64,000 nt of DNA from contig CM077667.1 of assembly GCA_039707655.1 (NCBI GenBank), positions 157,088,642 through 157,152,641 on the forward strand. Reading direction: 5' to 3'. The position numbers and the translations under genes were made by a program. The notes beneath the pieces are model-generated. The model did no database searches. It had not been told where the DNA came from and worked only from the letters and a program-made list of their open reading frames with translations. The DNA is from Elymus sibiricus. Its lineage: Eukaryota > Streptophyta > Magnoliopsida > Poales > Poaceae. This document shows positions 57,501 to 64,000 of this stretch, piece by piece (the first letter of the stretch is position 1; every line of letters begins with the position of its first letter).

Positions 57501-58310
57501 TCCATTAAAATGCTTAAAGAAGTTATTTTCCCAAGGTTTGGAGTCCCTAGATATTTAATGACTGATGGTGGTTCACACTTTATTCATGGTGCTTTTTGTA
57601 AGATGCTTGCTAAATATGATGTTAACCATAGAATTGCATCACCCTATCATCCTCAATCTAGTGGTCAAGTTGAACTTAGCAATAGAGAAATACAATTAAT
57701 ATTACAAAAAACTATCAATAGGTCCCGAAAGAATTGGTCTAAGAAACTAGATGATGCACTTCGGGCCTATAGAACAGCTTATAAAAATCCTATGGGTATG
57801 TCTCCATACAAAATGGTATATGGAAAAGCTTCTCATTTGCCTCTAGAGTTAGAACACAAAGCATTTTGGGCAATTAAAGAACTCAGTTATGATTTCAAAC
57901 TTGCCGGTGAAAAGAGGTTATTTGATATTAGCTCACTGGATGAATGGAGAACCCAAGCTTATGGAAATGCCAAACTATTTATAAAAAAAGTTAAAAGATG
58001 GCATGCCAAAAGAATCCAAAAGCAGGAATTCAAAGTTGGAGAGTATGTTCTTTTGTACAACTCTCGTTTTTGATTTTTTGCAGGAAAACTTCTCTCCAAA
58101 TGGGAAGGACCATATGTTATCGAAGAGGTTTATTGCTCTGGAACTATCAAGATTAATAATGACGAAGGTACTAACCCTAAGATGGTCAATGGACAAAGAA
58201 TTAAACACTATATCTCAGGTAATCCTATTAATGTTGAAAGCAATATTGTCCAAACCATGACACCGGAGGAACACATAAAAGAAACCTTCCAGAACACTCC
58301 AGAATCCTGA
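54514..58310 (+). pseudogene. Gypsy reverse transcriptase, RNase H, integrase
   Basis: Stops at 54895 and 55372, with more and frame changes between 55372 and 55590. RT blocks: VIDFRKLNKATRKDHYPLPF, FLDGYSGFSQI, PFGLCNAPATFQRCM. The catalytic box near 55391 reads VFMGDCSVYG, so the first aspartate of the expected FMDD is Gly. RNase H (AFESLKKALTSAPIVQPPDW ... then after the hAT insertion [27 protein letters not shown]). Integrase: zinc finger remnants ([12 protein letters not shown]), core with MTDGGSHFIHG and YHPQSSGQVE, tail SKWEGPYVIEE. It ends at about 58310. The RNase H is split at 55863 by a hAT element. Confidence 0.9.
55863..56585. mobile_element. Non-autonomous hAT element, 723 bp, with 8 bp target duplication
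   Basis: Ends TAGGGATGGCA ... TGCCATCCCTA, flanked by GTTGGTGC at 55855-55862 and 56586-56593; an 8 bp duplication is the hAT hallmark. Removing it and one duplicate restores the RNase H frame. Both subterminal regions are dense in tacccatgggta-like words in both orientations. The core (56080-56270) has a 61-codon frame with LLEALREYEPDAMGGGGG that may be a remnant of transposase or captured sequence; not identified. Confidence 0.9.
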
Positions 58311-58319
58311 AAAAAAGGA

Positions 58320-58644
58320 GGTACGTGATACGATAAGTAAACGGACTCCGAAAAATCCGCAAAAATATTTTCTGTCAGTTTTGGAATATTACAAAAATTA
58401 GGAAAATAAGAAATAACCCGGAAAGCAACGGAGGTGAGCACGATACACCAGGGCGCGCCTGCCCCCTGGCGCGCCCTGGTGGGTTGTGCCCTCCTCGGGA
58501 ACCTTCCCGACTCCGTTTTCCTTCCGTATGCTTGCTTCCAAAGAATAAAAATTCTCTATATATATCCCCGACTGTTTTGACCACCGCATCGCAGAAAAAT
58601 CCCTTGTTCTTGTTTCGTGTTGTTTTCCTGGCAGATCTGAAAAT
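58320..58644 (+). promoter_or_regulatory. LTR-like spacer with perfect 14 bp palindrome between pol and accessory ORF
   Basis: 58446-58459 (caccagggcgcgcc) and 58468-58481 are perfect inverted copies around an 8 nt loop. The stretch from there to gttgtgccc (58496) resembles the LTR segment at 51540-51585. A TATA-like tctatatatatcccc at 58555 precedes the next ORF by about 90 bp. Together this looks like an internal copy of LTR promoter sequence. Confidence 0.45.
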
Positions 58645-59160
58645 ATGTCATCTCAAGATTCAAAATGGGAGAGCTATGTTGCTGACTATATTGCAGACCC
58701 TAAGGTCTATGGAGAGGTGGATCATTATGGATGGACCATGGATGAGGAGGAAGACGCCAGTATGAAGGAAACAAAGGATGATAGCTCTGAGGAAGAGGAT
58801 GACCCGCTACCTCAGCATGGAGACATGCATGTGGAATTCAAGAAGTCAAGCCTCCCTAAAGGATATAAACCTAAGGTTCAATTTATCCCATCTCGTTTTC
58901 TACAGGAGAGCAAGGCGTCATTATGCAAAAAGATATTAAAGCTCGAGTTAGAGAATGAGGATTTGAGGGAGGAAAATTTTATGCTCAAGTATAAGCTGAA
59001 GAAGAAGGCTTCATCACCACCACCTTCATCATCTTCACCACCAAAGGAGACTTTAGTACACGGTTATGGGCACTCCCCTTGGCTTGTGCCAAGCTTGGGG
59101 GAGATGCCCCGGTATCATATCACCATCATTTTATTTTCCTTTACTTATTTTGATCGTTAG
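58645..59160 (+). CDS. Accessory ORF of the gypsy element (env position), intact
   Basis: 171 codons, ATG to TAG, no interruption, unlike gag-pol. The N-terminal half is acidic (DEEEDASMKETKDDSSEEEDD), the middle basic (SLPKGYKPKVQFIPSRFLQ), followed by a predicted coiled coil (CKKILKLELENEDLREENFM, leucine/glutamate pattern), a Ser/Pro run and a hydrophobic end (HITIILFSFTYF). Its position between pol and the 3' LTR is that of the env-like ORF of Athila elements, but it lacks a signal peptide and a clear internal membrane segment. The function is unknown. Confidence 0.5.
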   Translation: MSSQDSKWESYVADYIADPKVYGEVDHYGWTMDEEEDASMKETKDDSSEEEDDPLPQHGDMHVEFKKSSLPKGYKPKVQFIPSRFLQESKASLCKKILKLELENEDLREENFMLKYKLKKKASSPPPSSSSPPKETLVHGYGHSPWLVPSLGEMPRYHITIILFSFTYFDR

Positions 59161-60630
59161 CTATTTCGTGATTTAGTTGAGTAAAAGTTCAGTATGATCT
59201 ATTTTCGAGTGCTAGTTTCGTGATCTATCTATCTATGTAATCGAGTGAGAGGTATATAATAAAGTTTAGTTTAAGTTTTTGCTTCTTTACTTTCTTGTTG
59301 CAATCAAAATAAAAGGAAAATAAATTAAAAGGATCATGTGCTAATCTTATGATAAGTAATGACATCACGTAAAGAAAAGTATAAGTGGTAAAATTTGTTG
59401 GAGATTGACAAACATAGCATTAGTCAATGATGCAATTCATGAAAGAATATTAAGGGAAGAGAAGATTCACATGCAAATACACTATCTTGGACATCTTTTA
59501 TCATTATGAGCCCCCATTAAATATTTTATGCCCAAATTGTTGACGTTGGACAAGGAAGACAACGTAATGATTTATGTTTGTTTATATTCACATAGAAGCT
59601 ATATTGTCATAGATCCTTCAACATGCGGTGCTTGCTCAATATCTTTGCTAGCCAAAAAATTCCGCACTAAGTAGAGATACTACTTGTGCATCCAAAAACC
59701 TTAAACCCGAACTCATGTTTTGAGAGTCCACCATACCTACCTATGGATTGAGTAAGATCCTTCAAGTAAGTTGTCATCGGTGCACTAAGGCAATAAGAAT
59801 TGCTTCTAAATATGTTTGATCAATTAGTGTAAGAGAAAATTGAGCGTTGTACGAACTTATGATGGCAAAGTAATAAAAGCAACGGACTGCATAATAAAGG
59901 TTGCTATCATGGGGGGCAATATAATGTGACGTTCTTTTACATTGAGGGCTTTGGCATACAAACCAAAAAGCTCATGACAACCTCTGCTTCCCTCTGTGAA
60001 GGGCCTGTCTTTTACCTTTATGTATTTACTTTTATGCCAGAGTCAAAGTATTGTTCCCTATTCCTTTTTACTTTTTATTTTTACAAGCATCATGTGGTGA
60101 GGAAAGATCTAGGCACATATATCCAGTTGAATATGAGGAAGCATGAGTTATTATTGTTGACATCACCCTTGTGGTGAATATGTTGGGAGGCGAAACTATA
60201 AGCCCCTATCTTTCTGTGTCCGGTTGAAACTTTTTGTTCATGGGTATACTGTGAGTGTTAGCAATCATAGAAGATTAAATGATGGTTGAGTATGCGGACT
60301 TGCCAAAAGGCTCTGACATGAGACCCTTCCTGAAAATATGATGAATTGTAGTTGCAAAATTGACTGAGAACATAGTTTGTTGGTTTCCAATAAGGTTTAT
60401 GCTTTATACTTCTATGTTGTGATGAATTGCTACTTGTTCATGGGAAGCTATATGATGAACTTATATAATAAAAGTTACATGAGAATTTCCTATGGTAAAG
60501 TTTGTTGTTGTTATGATAATAAGCATGATGCTACTATGTCAGAATTTCTTTTTTATCGACACCTCTCTCTCAAACCATGTGGACATGTTTTTCGATATCG
60601 GCTTTCGCTTGAGGACAAGCGAGGTATAAG
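59161..60630 (+). other. Gypsy 3' untranslated region
   Basis: About 1.5 kb of AT-rich sequence without convincing genes. Several 60-120 codon frames occur, none recognisable. It ends at gaggacaagcgaggtataag, directly before the polypurine tract. Confidence 0.6.
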
Positions 60631-60642
60631 CTTGGGGGAGTT
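60631..60642 (+). promoter_or_regulatory. Gypsy polypurine tract
   Basis: cttgggggagttt abuts the LTR start tgatacgtcc at 60643. Confidence 0.75.
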
Positions 60643-62156
60643 TGATACGTCCATTTTGTATCATGATTTCCTACTATTATTTATAATGTTTTTATGCATA
60701 ATAATGCTTTATGGAGTAATTCTAATGCCTTTTCTCTCATAACATGCAAGGTTTACACAAAGAGGGAGAATGCCGGCAGCCGGAATTCTCGATCTGAAAA
60801 AGGATATCAGAGATACCAATTCTGCACATCTTCAAATAAGCTGAAACTTCACAAAGATTTATTTTGGAATATATAATAAATATTGGAGCAAATAACTACC
60901 GGAGTGGGGCCACCCGGTGAGCACAAGACACCAGGGTGCGCTAGGCCCCCCAGGCGCGCCCTTGTGGGTTCCAGAACCCTAGGGGAGTTGACGAAACACA
61001 ATTCTAGCCGCCGCAAGTTCCAGAACCTCGAGATCCAATCTAAACACCATCACGGAGGGGTTCATCTTCTTCATAGGTGCCTCTCCGATGATGCATGAGT
61101 AGTCCACCATAGACCTACGGGTCCGTAGGCAGTAGCTAGATGGCTTCCTCTCTCTCTCTTATGATTCTCAATAGAATGGTCTCTTGGAGATCTATTTGAT
61201 GTAAACTTTTGCGGTGTGTTTGTTGGGATCCGATGAATTTTGAGTTCATGATCGGTTTCTATCCATGAATATTATTTGAGTCTTCTTTGATCTCTTATAT
61301 GCATGATTACTTATAGCCTCGTATTTCTTCTTTGAATCTTTGGTTTTGTTAGGCCAACTAGATCGATTTTTCTTGCCATGTGAAGAGGTGCTTTGTGATG
61401 GGTTCGATCTTGCGGTGTTCTTTCCCAGTGACAAAAGGGGCAGCAAGACACGCATGTATCATTGCTATTAAGGATAACAAGATGGGGTCTATTCCTACAT
61501 GAATAGATCTTGTCTACATCATGTCATCGTTCTTATTGCATTACTCCGTTTTTCCATGAACTTAATACACTAGATGCATGCTAGATAGCGGTCGTGTGGA
61601 GTAATAGTGGTAGATGCAGTGAGGAGTCGGTCTACTTATCTTGGACATGATGCCTATATAATGATCATCACCTTGGATATCGTCATGACTATTCGATTTT
61701 CTATCAATTGCCCAACAGTAATTTGTTCACCCACCGTGCGCTATACTCATGAGAGAAGCCACTAGTGAACCCTACGGCCCCGGGTCTACTTTTCCAACAT
61801 ATTGTTTTCAGATCTATCTTTTTGCATCTTTGTTTTCAGATCTACAAAACCAAAAACCCACAAACATATTGCTCCATATTTTATTTTCCCTTTTTATTTT
61901 GTGTTCTTGAGAGATCTATCTCTCCTATCTATCACTACCTAATCTATCTTTTTACCGTAGAGAGATTGACAACCTCTCTTTCACGTCGGGTTGCAAGTAT
62001 TTGTTATTTGTGTGCAGGTGCTGCTTATTGGGTGGTGGTGATCCTCCTAATGGTTCGATTACCTTGGTTTCATAACCGAGGTAAATACTTACCGTCGCTG
62101 CGCTACATCATCCCTTCCTCTTTGGGGAAATACCGACACAGTCTCAAGCCACGTCA
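60643..62156 (+). repeat. Gypsy 3' LTR, chimeric
   Basis: 60643-60970 matches the 5' LTR closely (start, then the caccagg..cgcgcc segment). From about 60971 (after cttgtgggtt) it is different sequence, with phrases such as gttaggccaactagatcg, cccagtgacaaaaggggcagcaag and tagatgcatgctagatagcggtc that I associate with another gypsy LTR family of Triticeae. It ends at ...caagccacgtca near 62156. Total length is close to that of the 5' LTR (1,514 and 1,516 bp), by coincidence or shared design. Confidence 0.6.
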
Positions 62157-62166
62157 GGTTCCTATG

Positions 62167-63961
62167 TGTTGGGGAACGTTGCATGGGAAACAAAAAATTT
62201 CCTACGCACATGCAAGATCTATCCATGGTGATGAGAATCTACGAGAGGGAGAGTGGATCTACATACCCTTGTAGATCGCTAAGCGGGAAGCGTTAAGAAA
62301 CGCGGTTGATGTAGTCGAACGTCTTCGCGATCCAAATCGCTAGCCGTCCCGCGATCCAATCACGATCTAGCGCCGAATGGACGACACCTCCGTGTTCAGC
62401 ACACGTACAGCTCGATGACGATCTCCGCCTTCTTGATCTAGCAAGAGGGAGCGGAGAGGTAGATGAGTTCTCCGGCAGTGCGACAGCGCGGCTGCGTTGG
62501 TGGTGGAACTATTCCAGCAGGGCTTCGCCTAAGCGCTGCTGAAAACTAGAGGACACAATCTATCGGGGAGAGAGGGCTGCACCGTGGCTTGGGGTTTTCT
62601 GGTGCGGCTGCCCTCTCTCCCCTCCAGTATATATAGGAAGAAGGGGAGGGAGGCCGGCGCCCCTAGGGTTCCCCCTAGGGTGCGGCCGAAGTGGGGAGGT
62701 GGAGGAGTCCAACTCCAATCCTACTAGGAGTAGGATTCCTCCCCCACATGGAAACCCTTTCCACCTCTTGGGTTTTCCCACCCGTAGCCGCATGGGCCTT
62801 AGTGGGGGGGGGGGGGTTCAGCCAGCCCACTAGGGGCTGGTTTGCCTCCTCCCACAGCCCATGAAGCCCTTTGGGGCGAAAGGCCCCTCCCAATGGTCCC
62901 CCGGTACCCTCCCGGCACTCCCGGTACACTACCGAAGTACCCAAAACTTTTCCGGTGACCAAAACGGGACTTCCTACATATCAATCTTTACCTCCGGACC
63001 ATTCCAAAGCTCCTCGTGATGTCCGGGATCTCATCCGGGACTACGAACAACCTTCGGTCACATCCATACATAACTCAATACTACCGAAACGTCACCGAAC
63101 GTTAAGTGTGCAGACCCTGCGGGTTCGAGAACTATGTAGACATGACCGAGACACCTCTATGGTCAATAACCAATAGCAGGACCTGGATGCCCATATTGGT
63201 CCTACATATTCTACGAAGATCTTTATCGGTTGAACCTCTATGTCAAGGATTCAGTTAATCCCGTACGCTGTTCCCTTTGTTCTTCGGTATGTTACTTGCC
63301 CGAGATTCGATCATCGGTATCTCTATACCTAGTTCAATCTCATTACCGGCAAGTCTCTTTACTCATTCCGTAATACAAGATCCCGTGGCTAACACTTAGT
63401 CACATTGCTTGCAAGGCTTATTGTGATGTTGTATTACCGAGTGGGCCCTGAGATACCTCTCCGTCACACGGAGTATCAAATCCCAGTCTCGATCCATGCC
63501 AGCTCAACAGACACCTTCGGAGATACCTGTAGAGCATCTTTATAGTCACCCAGTTACATTGTGACGTTTGATACACATAAGGTATTCCTCCGGTGTCAGT
63601 GAGTTGCATGATCTCATGGTCATAGGAACAGATACTTGACATGCAGAAAACAATAGCAATAAACTGACACGATCATATGCTACGTTCATAGTTTGGGTCT
63701 TGTCCATCACATCATTCTCCTAATGATGTGATTCCGTTATCAAATGACATCTCATGTCTATGGCTAGGAAACCTTGACCATCTTTGATCAACAAGCTAGT
63801 CTACTAGTGGCATACTTGGGACACAGTGTTGTCTATGTATCCACACATGCAATTGTGTTTCCAATCAATACAATTATAGCATGGATAATAAATGATTATC
63901 ATGAATAAGGAAATATAATAATAACTACTTTTATTATTGCCTCTAGGGCATATTTCCAACA
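62167..63961 (-). mobile_element. Angela/WIS/BARE-type LTR (3' LTR of an element continuing right)
   Basis: In minus sense it starts at 63961 with TGTTGGAAATATGCCCTAG and ends at 62167 with ...CGTTCCCCAACA, 1,795 bp. That is full length for this group. Internal sequence with the polypurine tract (63962-64000) follows, so the body of the element is outside the window to the right. The LTR shares its first ~1.3 kb type with the remnant at 39371-40734. The flank ctatg (62162-62166) should be the target duplication. Confidence 0.9.
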
Positions 63962-64000
63962 GTCTCCCACTTGCACTAGAGTCAATAATCTAGCTCACAT
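63962..64000 (-). mobile_element. Angela-type internal sequence (start of body, continues outside)
   Basis: gtctcccacttgcactagag matches the same position beside the LTR at 40735, with the polypurine tract in minus sense. Confidence 0.8.

Larger units (their letters stand above)
41619..62156 (+). mobile_element. Athila-lineage Ty3/gypsy element with nested CACTA and hAT insertions
   Basis: 5' LTR 41619-41910 plus 51540-52763 (split by the CACTA), primer site at 52775, gag-pol 52870-58310, accessory ORF 58645-59160, polypurine tract 60631-60642, 3' LTR from 60643. About 10 kb without the inserts. The polyprotein carries many stops. The sequences flanking the two ends (cgctt left, ggttc right) do not match, and the LTRs are similar only in their first part, so the two ends did not come from one simple insertion. 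Confidence 0.8.

Noticed and set aside
62157..62166. Ten-base gap as target duplication of the gypsy element
   Set aside because: ggttc does not match cgctt at the left LTR; the exact end of the gypsy LTR is also uncertain.

Overview
The window is nuclear DNA of a Triticeae grass (wheat, Aegilops, barley or rye). The evidence is its repeats: an Angela/WIS/BARE-type Ty1/copia LTR, Sirevirus (Maximus-like) LTRs, an Athila-lineage Ty3/gypsy element, two families of CACTA transposon, a Stowaway MITE, LINEs, and grass-specific host genes such as a DUF1618 gene. Most of the 64 kb is nested transposable elements. Only one host gene looks intact.

Layout. 1-3.2 kb: host sequence with the 5' end of an ARP7-like gene on the minus strand. 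3.2-8.0 kb: a CACTA (Caspar-like) fragment with an internal array of about 660 bp units. 8.0-11.2 kb: the 3' half of a Sirevirus (env-like ORF, several polypurine tracts, 1.66 kb LTR). 11.2-14.6 kb: a diverged 1.75 kb duplication carrying hAT and PIF/Harbinger remnants. 14.6-19.0 kb: a MITE and then an apparently intact two-exon DUF1618 gene whose intron holds a hAT fragment and two MITEs. 19.4-22.1 kb: a plastid DNA insertion with a tRNA-Leu(CAA) copy, then a 151 bp tandem repeat split by a MULE with 10 bp target duplications. 22.1-28.0 kb: two LINEs on opposite strands, one with a perfect 13 bp target duplication. 28.0-37.8 kb: decayed host-gene pieces, all on the minus strand (HAK potassium transporter, receptor-like kinase, RING-CH membrane E3 ligase), interrupted by a complete copia element with 125 bp LTRs and the target duplication CCTGA. 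37.8-41.0 kb: LINE tail, fold-back element pair, Angela remnant. 41.0-62.2 kb: Sirevirus LTR remnant, then an Athila-lineage gypsy element holding a 9.6 kb CACTA in its 5' LTR and a 723 bp hAT element in its RNase H region. 62.2 kb to the end: a full Angela-type LTR in minus orientation.

Reading the nest: the copia, hAT, MULE, LINE and second CACTA insertions all have target-site duplications that can be read directly, so the order of insertion can be reconstructed. All polyproteins checked carry nonsense codons, many of the CAG-to-TAG or CGA-to-TGA type expected from deamination of methylated cytosine, so none of the elements looks autonomous now. The most unusual structures are a 216 bp near-perfect hairpin just upstream of the CACTA transposase gene, a gypsy element whose two LTRs match only over their first ~330 bp, and the block of spliced gene fragments all lying on one strand. 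All family names come from recalled sequence features, not database searches.
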